Below are positions 46,101-55,615 of a stretch of DNA of 64,000 bases, piece by piece (position 1 is the stretch's first letter; every line of letters begins with the position of its first letter). The DNA lies in assembly GCA_009746045.1 (NCBI GenBank), contig RPFO01000065.1:311071-375070 (forward strand), in the 5' to 3' direction. The stretch comes from Mesostigma viride (Eukaryota > Streptophyta > Mesostigmatophyceae > Mesostigmatales > Mesostigmataceae). A model generated the notes under the pieces. The model did no database searches, was not told the DNA's origin, and was given only the letters and a program-made list of their open reading frames with translations. The translations under genes were made by a program, and so were the position numbers.

Positions 46101-47003
46101 ACTCTACATACTAATGTAGAAGCTGCAATTGACCATTATCGAGCCCTGGAGCGTTGCGTTGACATGTTCACCATCCTACCATTCATGATGTACATAAAGC
46201 TCGTGTAGTAATGTAGAAGCTGCAATTAATTGACCATTATCGAACTGTTAATGGCCCTGGAGCGTTGCGTTGACATGTTCACCATCCTACCATTCATGAT
46301 GTACATAAAGCTCGTGTAGTCCTGTCAGGGCCGCCAGAAGTACTTTGCAGATTGCTATATAACGGAGAAATGTGTGGCTACTGTAGAAAGGATCCATGCT
46401 CTGTTTGGTTAAGGTGACGGTCCCAGTGTCTGCGTTCAACATGAACCAAGATGACACAGCTTAATCAGCGAGATTCTTGCTGTTCTTGTTTATCCTGCAT
46501 TTCTTCATTTCCATTCGCGATCCTACGTACATTGGTAACGAATGTTCACCTCCATGGCCTGTGAATTGCAGGGTGTCAGGGCTCCCTTGCGTCTCTTTGA
46601 GATCTCTGGCCCAAACCTGAGTCTTCGTCTCTTCCCCCGCACGCTCAAGCTCGCCAGAACCCAGTCTCTGCCCTTGCGGTACGAGCAAACGGGAAGAGAC
46701 ATTGGGCAGCAGGAGGATTCCCAGCCACTCTCCTGCCCACCAATGCCAGGCGATATTACAATGCTGGAGAGCGCGGACAGGTCACCTGAGGGCAGCAAGC
46801 GGAGGGCTTCAACGCCTTTGGTCGAGGGCTCGGCCAAGAGAAAGCAAAAGGCGAGCTGCCTGGGACGTTCTCCTCGCTTGATGCAACCCGAGGAAGAGGC
46901 TAGCCTGTATGACATGACGTCCAACGAGCTGGTTCAATATGTGAAATATCTGCTGGTCGAGATTCGAATGTTGCGTGGCACGCCTAACTGCTCGTCTGTG
47001 TGA
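34200..47003 (+). CDS. Receptor-type class III nucleotide cyclase with two cyclase domains
   Basis: Twelve exons with fully consistent phases give 1469 residues: 34200-34451, 34716-34796, 35818-36480, 37245-37480, 38639-39140, 39942-40226, 41270-41876, 42809-42882, 43624-44181, 44523-45010, 45646-45877, 46572-47003. Signal peptide 1-22 (cleavage after ASA). Residues about 50-720 resemble a two-lobed periplasmic sugar-binding-type domain (GALLLSGVRQAARDRGV, GVPVYIVGGAD, TQGYLALALAAAEVQTGQMV). EGF-like Cys module 741-797 (CRCNIGWNGTYC); membrane helix about 817-842. Cyclase domain 1 from about 868 keeps both metal Asp (VVTDIESST, D876; TEGDSF, D919) but has VELAKAI in place of VNxAxR. Domain 2 (about 1141-1340) lacks both Asp but keeps VNRAARI. 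A Ser/Arg-rich tail and a final helix end the protein. Probable role: plasma-membrane receptor making cAMP or cGMP on ligand binding. The nucleotide is undecided. Confidence 0.85.
35297..35700. repeat. 50-bp tandem repeat in cyclase intron 2
   Basis: About eight copies of a unit like ACACGCCCTTGTGCTGG followed by AGTGGGGAAGCTCGGCTAGG and ATGGCTGCGATAG, with a 50-bp period (35297 to 35347). The array ends about 118 bp before exon 3. Confidence 0.92.
37887..38200. repeat. 46-50-bp tandem repeat in cyclase intron 4
   Basis: About seven copies of GCCTGAGGGCAAGTTGAATG followed by CTTCATATCTTGTCATCC and TTGTGCAG. The TTGTGCAG end of nearly every unit followed by G matches the 3' splice acceptor consensus, so the intron carries a row of acceptor-like sites ahead of exon 5. 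Confidence 0.9.
42105..42370. repeat. 25-bp tandem repeat in cyclase intron 7
   Basis: About ten copies of TGCCAGAGATGTGTGCTGTTGCATG with variants such as ATATGTG and GCTCCAGAG. The 25-bp period is exact between 42121 and 42146. Confidence 0.92.
42848..43148. repeat. 36-bp tandem repeat spanning an exon-intron junction
   Basis: The last 35 bases of cyclase exon 8 plus the start of its intron are repeated seven more times as GACGCGATGAACGCGGCGCT, GGCCATCACAAG, GTAT. Each copy reproduces the 5' splice site AAG|GTATGA; the third extra copy has GCATGA instead. The exonic original is 4 bp longer (ATCCATCAC versus ATCAC), so the extra copies are in another reading frame. The original frame meets TGA five bases into the intron. 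Only the first donor fits the protein, giving HHK joined to VLRALLPKYYGY. Confidence 0.92.
44226..44352. repeat. Polypyrimidine CT/C tract followed by (CA)n
   Basis: Low-complexity CTCTCTCC and C-run sequence followed by CACACACACGCACACACACAT, in cyclase intron 9 about 170 bp before exon 10. Confidence 0.9.
45390..45550. repeat. Divergent copy of a dispersed repeat in cyclase intron 10
   Basis: Shares GTGTGTGCTGCACAACA, AAGCCACAGCTGCTGTC and a similar order of blocks with the repeats at 47195-47500 and 60060-60290, but is more diverged and lacks the GTGCTCC hairpin end. Confidence 0.4.
46108..46321. repeat. About 100-bp tandem duplication in cyclase intron 11
   Basis: A block starting TAATGTAGAAGCTGCAATT and ending TACATAAAGCTCGTGTAG occurs twice in a row (about 46111-46208 and 46210-46320). 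The second copy has small insertions after the GCAATT and CATTATCGA positions. Confidence 0.88.
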
Positions 47004-47194
47004 GCACCTTGAGTCCGTCGAGCCTCGAAGTTTCTTTTGCATGGCTGGTGGCCAAAGTTGATCCTTTGCATGCTTCCTCACCCGGTCACCAGGGCAGCCT
47101 CGGATTGAGGCGACGTTGAAAATTGCTTCCAGCCTGCAGGCGCAGCCCCATCTAAGGTCAAGATGCGTCAGACCAAACTGCATGGTAGAGAATT

Positions 47195-47500
47195 ATTATT
47201 AATAAAACTCGTGCTCCCGTTGGGGAGTCACGGAGCACCGAAGTGCTTTTAATCCCTGTCTGTGTGTGCACAACAGGATCGAAGAAAGGGCAGAGACCCC
47301 CTTTCTCCTTCATGCCACAAAGGCATGCCACAGCTGCAATCGGGCTCGGTAAACGATCCGGCAAGATCTGTGGGTGCAATAAGACCCATGTGAGCATATC
47401 ATAACAAGGAGCGTGGGCAAGTAATCTGAGCATAGCCAGGACATAGCATGGCTGTACAAGGACTAAGCTAAGGCTATGGCTGGTTGTGTACCGTGTGTTA
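47195..47500 (-). repeat. Dispersed repeat, copy A (about 300 bp)
   Basis: In minus orientation it ends in GGGAGCACGAGTTTTATTAA with an AT-rich tail. On the plus strand it begins with a hairpin-forming GTGCTCC ... GGAGCAC pair (about 47211-47238). Most of the sequence reappears inverted at 60060-60290, including AAGTGCTTTTAATCCCTGT and GGGTGCAATAAGACCC. It is probably a SINE or the 3' end of a LINE. Confidence 0.65.
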
Positions 47501-47639
47501 GCGGTGCACGTGACTAGGTATGGTGGCACATCTAGGCAAACATTCTAAGCATGGCCGCCATGGCGGCAGTGACTACCAATGGATACAAGCTAGGGCTATT
47601 AGCTATTCTAGCCCGCAGCTGGGGGCGTCCACATCTTGT

Positions 47640-48505
47640 GGTTGATCATCAGGTCCCCGCCCCTCCACTGTACACCTTTGGCTTCTGGGGGTCCTGCTCG
47701 TGGCGGAGGTATTCCGGCCACAGGTCGCGTCACTGCTGCTGCTGAGCGGGGGTCAGGTCGTCGTCCAGCGTCCAGGTGAGGTCGTGCAACCTCTTGCGAC
47801 GAGAAAGGAATCGCTGCTTGTCCTCACGGGAGGGGAAGGTTAGCAGGACTGGTTGGGGAGCCGCCTTGTCCCGTGAGTGGGGAAGGCGGTGGCACCCACG
47901 CAGTTCTACCTCACCTACCAGGCCCATGATCGAGGGTAAGGAGCTGGTTAATTCTTGAGCTCGTCGGCAAGGGTGGTTGACGTCTCACCTGGCTTCTGGG
48001 GGAAACGACGCAGCAGCACCTGGCAGTCGCGGCGGGCGCGGTCGGTGGCCTCCCGTTGTTGTGCATGGCGAAGGTCTTCAAGCTCCTGGAGTTTCGTAGC
48101 GATGGCGTCGGTAGTTGCATGAGGCGGTCGCTGTCCGCAGCAGGTCCGCATAGGAGAGGGGCAGGTGGTCGCCAGCATCCTGCCGGGGTGGCTGGGATGC
48201 AATGGTGGCCGTCTGCTCCGCTATCTTTGGGACCTGTGTGGCCAGGGCCTCGGTGTGGGCGGTGATGCATGGCTTCAAGCTTCTTCATGTCTGAGTCTGA
48301 GCACGCCGCACTTGCCCTCCACCTGGTTAAGGCGAGCGACAAGTGCAGCGTGCGTTTCCGATGCCTGCGCTGCGGTGTGCAGCGCCGTGAACTGAGGTTG
48401 GAGCTTGTGGACGACCTTGATTTCCACTTTGGAGACCCGGGCCTCCACCGTTTTGAGCGTCGTGTTCAGCGATGTCAGCTTCTCGGCCAGCGGCCAGATC
48501 AGACT
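47640..48505 (-). pseudogene. Second LINE ORF1 remnant
   Basis: Minus-strand frames, read from 48505 downward, give a coiled-coil-like LAEKLTSLNTTLKTVEARVS, then LVARLNQVEGKCGVL, then ATKLQELEDLRHAQQREATD and PGETSTTLADELKN, then KAAPQPVLLTFPSREDKQRF and RKRLHDLTWTLDDDLTPAQQ, ending near 47640. The last block parallels the LINE ORF1 end at 9464-9763 (LVEFHRKEDK, LEAR). Several frameshifts and an in-frame TGA after the Gln run show decay. The upstream end stops at the boundary of the transposon starting at 48510. Confidence 0.6.
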
Positions 48506-48610
48506 GATATGGATTTGTACTACAGCACTAGTACAAATTGGTTTTTTTTCAACATTGTTATTTAATGCCTCTCATAGGTCCAAAGCATGGAGGTCAGTGT
48601 CCCAACATGT

Positions 48611-49010
48611 GGTGACACCGTGACACCGTGACACCGTGACACCGTGACACCGTGACATCACAACACTAGCATTTCACAGTTTGTATGATGTCACATGGTA
48701 ATGTGACGTTCAGCACTGGTATCATGATGTCCACATGTAAGCTAAAGCGCTGCCCAACATGACGTGACACCGTGACATCATGACACCGTGACATCGTGAC
48801 ACCGTGACACCGTGACATCACAACACTAGCTAGCATTTCACAGTTTGTATGATGTCACAAGGTAATGTGATGTACAGCACTGATATCATGATGTCCACAT
48901 GTAAGCTGAAGCGCTGCATGCCCAACATGACGTGACACCGCACGACATCATGACACCGTGACATCGTGACACCGTGACATCGTGACACCGTGACATTGAA
49001 TCTTGCTATG
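48611..49010. repeat. Left subterminal array: GTGACACC units in a larger tandem unit
   Basis: Runs of GTGACACC with GTGACATC variants, interleaved with a longer unit containing CAACACTAGCATTTCACAG, ATGATGTCACATGGTAATG and ATGTCCACATGTAAGCT. That unit is repeated about twice, with a period of roughly 170-175 bp. Confidence 0.88.
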
Positions 49011-49629
49011 TATGGAGATATCGTTTTTCACTTCTCTAACTTGAGTAATGCAAGCACAAGGCAACATAATTAGTTTTGAACCCCTGAAAAGAAAGAACCT
49101 TACATGCCCTACGTCTCAGAACACTGTTGCATCATGCATGACACCAGGACACGGTGACAAAGTGGCATGGCACAAGATACAACTGCATTTGACACCAAAT
49201 ATTGATAAGGCTAAACAACTAGCCTTCATTCCTAAATAGCCATGCATGCATCACATTCTGTACTGAAATATGACATGGATCTACTAAGTCAACCATGCAG
49301 TCACATGTGAGTCTCAAACCATTAAAACAGGTATGCGCATATGTGTATTCCATCTGGGTTTGATGCCCAGGCGCATACCATTAATTAGACAACTAGTCCA
49401 AAACAATGCATGTCTCACTTAATAGTCATCATAATACACATCTTGTTCCAGATTGTTTGCATCTTGCTGATATGACGGACCGTGCGGCCTTTTCCGCGGT
49501 GGAGGGACTTGTGGCTGTGGGGGCCGGGGGCGCTGTGAGCCCGCATGCCTTCATCAAAGTTGCTACGACGAGGATCCCTTGCAGAACTTCCCTCAGCCTT
49601 CAGCCTTGCCTGCCGAAGCGGCGACCTCC

Positions 49630-52287
49630 TTAGAGGCTGAGAGGGGGGGCTGCATAACCGTGTGCGCCTTCACTGTAGCGTGGGAAGGTCTCTGACCCTT
49701 CCGCGCGAATATATTGTTGCATGCCGCGACCTTGACGCTGGCCATACGGATCTGCTGACCCCTCACCGTGAGTATCATGCATGCTGGCGGGGTAGGAGGT
49801 CTTGGCTGGCTGCCTGCCAAAGCTAGGCTGGCTAAGCCTGCCCTGGTCATAAGGCATGTCGTACATGTTCAGGCCTAGCTCGCCGTACGGTTCACTGTCA
49901 TAGTCCAGCCGCCTTGCTTCATCGAGCACGGCAGGGCGCGTGGCGCGGGGCGCTTGCTCACGGTATGCCGGCTGAATCTCCATCACCTGATTGCCGGCGT
50001 AGCTTTCACGGCGCCACAACGTGAGAGGCCCCGCAGGCATCGGAGGGGTTGGCTGGCGAAACTCCATGCCGAGGCCAGTGCTTGAGGGTGCAGCACTTGC
50101 TACAGGGGTTGACGGCACTCGTTGCTTTTCCAAAGAATCAACCCTCGCAGTTAGAGCTGCAATCTCATCCCGCATTTTTGCGATCTCAGCTTTCTCGGGG
50201 GCGGCTGGCTCTGCCAGAGATTTGACCTTTGCATTCAAGTCAGCGATCTGCGCAATCACGGAAGGCGGTTGCTGCTTCTTCTTCTTCCCGGCTTCCTTCG
50301 GAAACCCCACCCAGGCTTTGAGTTCCTTGATTGCCCCCTGCGCTGCTTCTACCACGCGATTGATGGGCGCCAGCCACTCTGCCGGGGGAGCTGACGGCAT
50401 CACATGCTCGGGCGGCGGTGCTGACTTTGCCACGCCAGATGACGGTGCCCTCCCGCCTTGGTAATCAAGCTGGCGCCGCCGCAAGTTCCGCTCACTGGGC
50501 GCCGGTCGCGCCTTTGAGGCGCGCTTTGCTAACTTGGGGAGCGGTGACGAGTGTTCCTCGCTGCCATTGTCAGCCCCGGCCCCTCCCCCACCGTCGCGCC
50601 CCTCTTCCTCCTCCGCCTCTTCTTCATCCTCCAGCTCAGATAGTCGACATGATCGTCGCCCTCGCGCACATCGTCATCGTCAGCCCCAGGTGGGTGGACA
50701 GTGATCACCTGAATTGTGCAAATGCATGCGTAAAAGGATCGACATCCGCAACAAGAATATGAGGAAGTCAGCAACTCAATGACTAATTAATATGAAAAAC
50801 CTTGGTAAACAAAAGATCATAAGTGCACTGGCTTTGCGCATGGTTGCAGGCGGGTTGCACACAAAAGGCATAATCTATAGCAAAGGGAATATTAACAATG
50901 TAAGACACATAAAACACTTACACGATAGCCCTGCTCCGCCTTGCTGGTGCCGTTCTTCAATTGGTTGGTACGCGACTCTGGAAGCTGGAAGACTGATGCG
51001 ATGTCCGAGATTGCATCCGCCAGGGTAGCACTGGATGTGCTATGCAAGCTGGCAGTTGCTACCATGTCGACGGTGAGCTGGAATGGACGGCACCATGCCA
51101 CGTAAATGTCCCCAGCCGCGAAGGAGGTCACCTGCCACCCCCCATCCTCGTCGTCGCGAAAGATCGGACGCACCAGCGCCACGTATGACGCGCGGTCACG
51201 GGCGACGCTGGGTGGCCTCACCAGGGCGAGCCCGACGATTACCAGCCGCGCAGTAATGTTGCCCAAATCACCGGCGTGCAGGTCACGCATTATGTCCTCC
51301 TCTGCATGTGTGCAGACGTCACCGATGCAAAACGTTGTCACCTTCTGGGTGCTACCAGAGCTAGCTGCCGTGAACGCAACGCACAGCTGAGGCCAGTCTG
51401 TCTTGGTCTCTAGCTTGACGTTGCCAAACTTGTCATTAAGCAGCTTGGGGAAGTCGTGCGCTGGTGTGATGTCGCCCTCGTCAACAGAAACCTGCGGCAC
51501 CCCATCAATGCACCTGGCGGTGCTGGGAACGCCTTTCCCCAAGTCCAACATCCGAACGACAGCCGGCTTGGAAGCCGTAGGAGCTCTGGAAGGGATGCTC
51601 GAGCTGGCTCCCTGCATGTGCACCCCCAAATATCCGAGGTATTTCACCAGACGCCTCCGAGGCACTGCGTCCGATGATGCCTGGTGCAAAACAATAGCAT
51701 TTATAGCACGCAAAACAAGAAAGCAAAACAAGAAAGTTACGTATTTTCTCCGACACCAAACGTCATCGTACCCTCCATGCAGCAGCCTCGTGCAAGCTGA
51801 ATTGCATAGAAGCTGCAACTACGATTCTATTCATGAAAGCATACAGGCAGGCAGTCGACATCCCAAGCAGGATAACCCCCCTAAACAACAACCCCTCGCG
51901 GGGGGCGCGTGAAAACGGCAAAGGCAAAGCGGAGCCCGCCGCCTTTGGGTTTTCACGCGCCCCCCGCGAGGGGAATTTTTTTTTGGAAAATGGGGCAAAC
52001 CATGGGGGTTTTCTTACGGAATTTACCTGCGATCTTCCTTGCGATGCAGTTTTGCCTGGTCGCTCGCGCTCCCCGTCCGAACCGCCATCAGAGGCTGCAT
52101 TAATTCTAATATTAAGCTCATTCAGCGCGCCCCGGACGTACACGGTTGATTTCTTATCTTTTGGTTGTTCATCTGCCTTCCCGTCTACAGCAGCGCCATC
52201 ATCGGCTGTCTCGGCATGCTCTGCACGTTCATCCGAGCCATACTGTTCATGGATTTCTGCCGGCGGCTGCTGTTCGCCGCTAGCCAT
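49630..52287 (-). CDS. Hypothetical spliced gene inside the transposon
   Basis: Apparent exons on the minus strand. The first, about 52287-52045, starts MASGEQQPPAEIHEQYG, is acidic/basic, and ends before GTAAATT. A central exon, about 51690-50930, has RRRLVKYLGYLGVHMQG, HDFPKLLNDKFGNVKLETKT and VALVRPIFRDDEDGGWQVTS, and ends GYR|GTAAGT. A 3' exon begins near 50705 and runs to 49630. It has an acidic/Lys-rich linker, a coiled coil (IAQIADLNAKVKSLAEPAAP, KMRDEIAALTARVDSLEKQR) and a Tyr/Gln/Gly-rich tail. One frame change near 50640 may be an extra splice or a frameshift. The start is uncertain because the frame is open upstream to about 52355 without an ATG. I recognise no family. Its place in the element makes an element-encoded DNA-binding or transposition protein possible. 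Confidence 0.45.
51892..51973. repeat. 82-bp hairpin element with perfect 25-bp arms
   Basis: The left arm (51892-51916) begins CCCCTCGCGGGGGGCGCGTG. The right arm (51949-51973) is its exact reverse complement. The 32-bp loop is GC-rich. It lies in the first intron of the transposon's minus-strand gene and is probably a tiny foldback insertion or an RNA hairpin. Confidence 0.92.
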
Positions 52288-52374
52288 CGCAGCTACAAAC
52301 ACGAGGGCACGCAAATTATCTACGTCGTGCGTCCAGAAGTACTTGTCGAGCTTAATCTGTATATTATTTTGCGT

Positions 52375-52575
52375 TCAAGTTCTCCGGACCTCGTGACATC
52401 GGGTGCATGCCTTCGTTCCCGAGGTCGATGTCCCGAGGTCCCGAGAACTTGCGGCCCAAATTTAGGTGGTGTCCCGAGGTCCCGACACCTGATTGGCCCG
52501 TTGAGATTCGCTCAGAATCAAGAGCAATCAATGCGGACCACGAGTAGCTCGGACCTCGTGACACCACCTCGGGCC
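52375..52575. promoter_or_regulatory. Divergent promoter region with GAGGTCCCGAG repeats
   Basis: Repeats of TCCCGAGGTCCCGA and GGACCTCGTGACA occur several times (about 52383-52400, 52420-52450, 52468-52490 and 52547-52563). They lie between the minus-strand gene starting near 52287 and the plus-strand genes from 52807. The repeated motif could be a regulator site. This is inferred from position only. Confidence 0.35.
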
Positions 52576-52806
52576 AGGCGGGTGCACTTGCACGCCGATA
52601 TATCGACAACGATGGAAGATTGCATCGGTAAAATGTATTAGCCGGGTAATAACAACTCGGGCAGACCGGGCTGCAGTTGGAGCCCGTTTTGCCATGTTTA
52701 GATTCCACCCCACTGGCGTGGGGACCTACGTTTGCCATCTGCACACGTAGAAAAGGGGGCGGAAGTGTTATTTAATTTGCACGGGTGCCCAGTGGACATC
52801 ATAGCC

Positions 52807-53052
52807 ATGGCGAGGTCCACAGTTTTCATGGACCCCGGCCCAGGGGCGCTGGGTTGGCAGATTTTGGCAGCGTTTGTCTTGCTGCTAATCCTGGGATACG
52901 TCGTTTTAACCACCATGGCGAGGCGGGGCGTCCGGTTGTCTGCTGCTGCCGTGTTAGAGAAATGCACCTCGGACGCGTCCCTGAATGCGGCACTTAGCAG
53001 GGACTGGGATTGTGATTGTGGTCGGCATTGTTTGAGAATTAAGCGTGCATAG
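52807..53052 (+). CDS. Small single-span membrane protein
   Basis: 81 codons, MARSTVFMDPGPGALGW start, TAG at 53050-53052. Residues about 17-37 (WQILAAFVLLLILGYVVLTT) form one strong transmembrane segment, followed by Arg-Arg (positive-inside) and a Cys-containing tail (DCDCGRHC). It sits 20 bp ahead of the next plus-strand frame, inside the transposon. No family is recognised. Small membrane proteins of this kind also occur in virus-like elements, but that is not evidence of origin here. Confidence 0.5.
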   Translation: MARSTVFMDPGPGALGWQILAAFVLLLILGYVVLTTMARRGVRLSAAAVLEKCTSDASLNAALSRDWDCDCGRHCLRIKRA

Positions 53053-53071
53053 GGAGGAAGAAGTACGTGCA

Positions 53072-54345
53072 ATGAGAACTGACTTGTGGAGAAAGACGCA
53101 GGCGGATAGGAAAGACTTTATCAGAACCCAACTTAGAATGGGCGGTCAGAGAGAAGAAGAAATTCCGGGAAGCTTCCGTCACAAACGCAGTCGAGACGAG
53201 GATTTTCTTTTCGCAGTGGAGGGCTACGTTGTTTACCCGGCTACCAAGCATAATCCAGAGTCGACAGCCCCTCCCTTTCCGTCTCCATTCTGCAGGGGAT
53301 CAGGCGATCATGCGGGCTACCCGTGCCCTGGAAGCGCCGCTGCATCCAATTGTCACCCACGCTGGCGACCGCCGGCACGAAGTGCATGCTGCCATTCAGC
53401 GGGCGCGACGCGCGGCTGAGCAGCTGCCTGCCGCCCCTGCCCACCCTGCCGCCCTGGCCGCCCCTGCCGCCTCTACCGCTTCTGCCGCACATGCCACGCC
53501 TGTGGTCGCCTCCAATCTGCCTGCAGATGCCAGCGGTGGTGCCCGGACTACTGCGACCTCGGACCGGATTTTTACGGTAAATCCCGGCATCATCTCCCAC
53601 GGCGATCTGCTTATCGTCAAGAGGCCTGCAGTAACGTGCGGGGATGGCATGCCGTGGCCAGAAGAGATTCTGGTAAAAGTCACGGATGCAATTCTACAGT
53701 GCGTGCATGCGGGACTCTGACAGTTTCTGTGTATTATTCACCCTCCTGGGAAGGGCAGTTTAGCAAGCTCGTACTCGCCGGTGGTGGGCCGGGCCTGGTA
53801 GTGCCGGCGTCAGATATCATTGTTCAACACTGGACAGTTGGTGCAACAGGGCAGGCTGTCCACACTCCCACGCTTACAGCAACACGGAAACTGTCTGGTG
53901 CAACCCTCCAGGCTTTGCGAGACCATCCACATGTGCACTTTGCCGGATTTAAAACACAGCTTAAGCTGCCGCCGCGACATCCAAAGCTGCATGTGCGGCA
54001 TACTTTGCTGAGCACGGTCTGCAGGCGCTAGAAGGGAGGAGGCTTTGTGCGTTGTGGGGTGCTTCCAAGACCCGTTTTCATGGGTGGGTCGTAGGAGTGG
54101 ATGAGAGTGATGGGAAGGTGAAGATTGAGACAATGTGGTCTGACGGCAAGGGGGCTTCATACACCTCCTTGGAGGAAGTATTGAGTTTCATATGCGGGTG
54201 CCCGCATGGGGCTCGTGCCTTTGGCCGTGCAAAGTTTTTTCAGGATGACACCGCAGGCGGTGTCGGGACGGAGCGGGATGTGCCGCCCGATGCTTCTACT
54301 ACTTTAAGTGAGAGTAGTGATGATGAAAGTGATGAGGATGAGTGA
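53072..54345 (+). pseudogene. Hypothetical gene(s) with SH3/BAH-like segments, broken or spliced
   Basis: Starts at ATG 53072 (MRTDLWRKTQADRKDFIRTQ). An acceptor-like TTCTGCAG lies at about 53294, after which MRATRALEAPLHPIVTHAGD runs with an Ala-rich linker. SDRIFTVNPGIISHGDLLIV follows, to about 53715. Another frame then continues as GTLTVSVYYSPSWEGQFSKL and TRKLSGATLQALRDHP. From about 53970 a third frame reads AEHGLQALEGRRLCALWGAS, TRFHGWVVGVDESDGKVKIE and an acidic end SESSDDESDEDE (stop 54343-54345). The GDLLIV ... VSVYY pattern and the HGWVVGVD segment look like small beta-barrel chromatin- or nucleic-acid-binding modules, but no family is assigned. The frame changes at about 53705 and 53970 may be introns, frameshifts or separate genes. 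Confidence 0.42.
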
Positions 54346-54784
54346 GGGGGCGTGGGACTGATATTAAGTTAGACAATTATATCTGTCCATGTGACAGTGT
54401 GCAAGGGTGCATAACAATCAGTGCATGGCTGGTTATCGCGAGGTCATGTTTTGCCTGGCATGGTCCCTCTAATGATGACTCTATGTCATAAATGTCCCTC
54501 ACTATAACGACTCAATGAGAATGTGTTATAATTTTTCATTTTAAGTTAGACATGTATGATGTCAATGAGGTACCCATGAATATACTTAGTTGTCTCTTTT
54601 ATACAGTCACATGATGTGTTCCCACGTACCATGCTGAAATAAATTATGTGCATGCTTAAATATTGTCAAGGCAAGCAGCAATTAATAAACGCTTAGCTGC
54701 AATTTGTGAATGCTTACATGTGTATAGTTAGACAACTACAATGTCAATACAATTCTGCAAAGATGTGTCTTTACATGCAATATG

Positions 54785-55150
54785 AGGCGCCATGGTGGTG
54801 TCACGGTGTCACGGTGTCACGGTGTCACGGAGTCACGGTGTCCAGGTCATCTAGGGCAACCTTGTCATTATCAAATAGACATATAATCCCCATTACTTAA
54901 TCACTAAATGTGCAAAGATGTGTGTTTACATGCAATATGAGGCGCCATGGTGGTGTCACGGTGTCACGGTGTCACGGTGTCACGGTGTCACGGTGTCACG
55001 TTGTCCAGGTCATCTAGGGCAACCTTGTCATCATCAAATAGACATATAATCCCCATTACTTCATCACTAAATGTGCAAAGATGTGTGTTTACATGCAATA
55101 TGAGGCGCCATGGTGGTGTCACGGTGTCACGGTGTCACGGTGTCACAGGT
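54785..55150. repeat. Right subterminal array: GGTGTCAC units in a larger tandem unit
   Basis: Three copies of a unit of about 155-165 bp. Each consists of TTTACATGCAATATGAGGCG, CCATGGTG, four to six GGTGTCAC repeats, then (first two copies) GTCCAGGTCATCTAGGGCAA and ATATAATCCCCATTACTT. The 8-mer is the reverse complement of the left array's GTGACACC. Confidence 0.9.
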
Positions 55151-55271
55151 CCTATGAACTTCCCCTTCCTCAAAGACTTTAGTTGAGATGTTAGATGCAT
55201 AGAAATGCAACTTTGAAAAATGAAGTACAAATGGCGTGCTCTAGTACAAATCCATATTAGGCTAGGGAGTG

Positions 55272-55477
55272 AGTTAGGTTAAATAGTGCCGGAACCTTTT
55301 GCCCACTGAGGCAAATCGGTCCGTCACACTATTTTGCCCGGAATAACCACTTCCGAGCACCCAAGTTAATTCGGGCGAATTAACTTGGGTGCTCGGAAGT
55401 GGTTATTCCGGGCAAAATAGTGTGACGGACCGATTTGCCTCAGTGGGCAAAAGGTTCCGGCACTATTTAACCTAACT
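55272..55477. mobile_element. Foldback element, perfect 102-bp arms
   Basis: 206-bp palindrome: arms 55272-55373 and 55376-55477 are exact reverse complements with GG as the only spacer. It starts AGTTAGGTTAAATAGTGCC. The shared TTAGG...CCTAA core matches the element at 57388-57589. There is no coding capacity. It would form a long cruciform or RNA hairpin. Confidence 0.96.
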
Positions 55478-55615
55478 AAAACCTGGCCTCGTGGAGGGGG
55501 GACGAAGAGCCCGAGACATCCGCCTAGGCCGCTGAGCACGCAAATAATATTGCGCCGGAGCTGCCTCAGTGAGGATTCGAACCCCTGACCTCCAAGGTGC
55601 ACAGGTTTTAGTTAG
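55478..55615 (-). repeat. tRNA-3'-half-like sequence bounded by a 14-bp inverted repeat
   Basis: On the minus strand GGAGGTCAGGGGTTCGAATCC resembles a tRNA variable loop plus T-arm, with a canonical Pol III B box. No matching acceptor or D-arm is found, so it is not a working tRNA. CTAACTAAAACCTG (55472-55485) and its complement CAGGTTTTAGTTAG (55602-55615) bracket it. The left copy overlaps the end of the foldback element. Confidence 0.5.

Larger units (their letters stand above)
48510..55254. mobile_element. Probable DNA transposon with inverted terminal and subterminal repeats
   Basis: The left end reads TGGATTTGTACTACAGCAC (48510 on). The right end, read on the minus strand from 55254, is TGGATTTGTACTAGAGCAC. 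TA flanks both ends (48508-48509 and 55255-55256), consistent with a TA target duplication. Just inside each end, after about 100 bp of weaker similarity, lie arrays of GTGACACC (left, plus) and its complement GGTGTCAC (right). The interior holds a minus-strand spliced gene (about 52287-49630) and a plus-strand set (52807-54345), divergent from a shared region. No known transposase superfamily is recognised in these proteins, so autonomy is unproven. Confidence 0.66.

Noticed and set aside
48510-55254. Calling the element a Polinton-like virus
   Set aside because: No major capsid, packaging ATPase, protease or polymerase signature was seen. A single small membrane protein is not enough.
47640-55270. 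Claim that the large DNA transposon inserted into the second LINE ORF1
   Set aside because: The LINE frame does stop at the left boundary, but the matching LINE half is not found to the right of 55256, so the nesting is not shown.
55550-55615. Functional tRNA gene
   Set aside because: Only the variable-loop and T-arm part is tRNA-like. The 5' half and acceptor pairing are missing.
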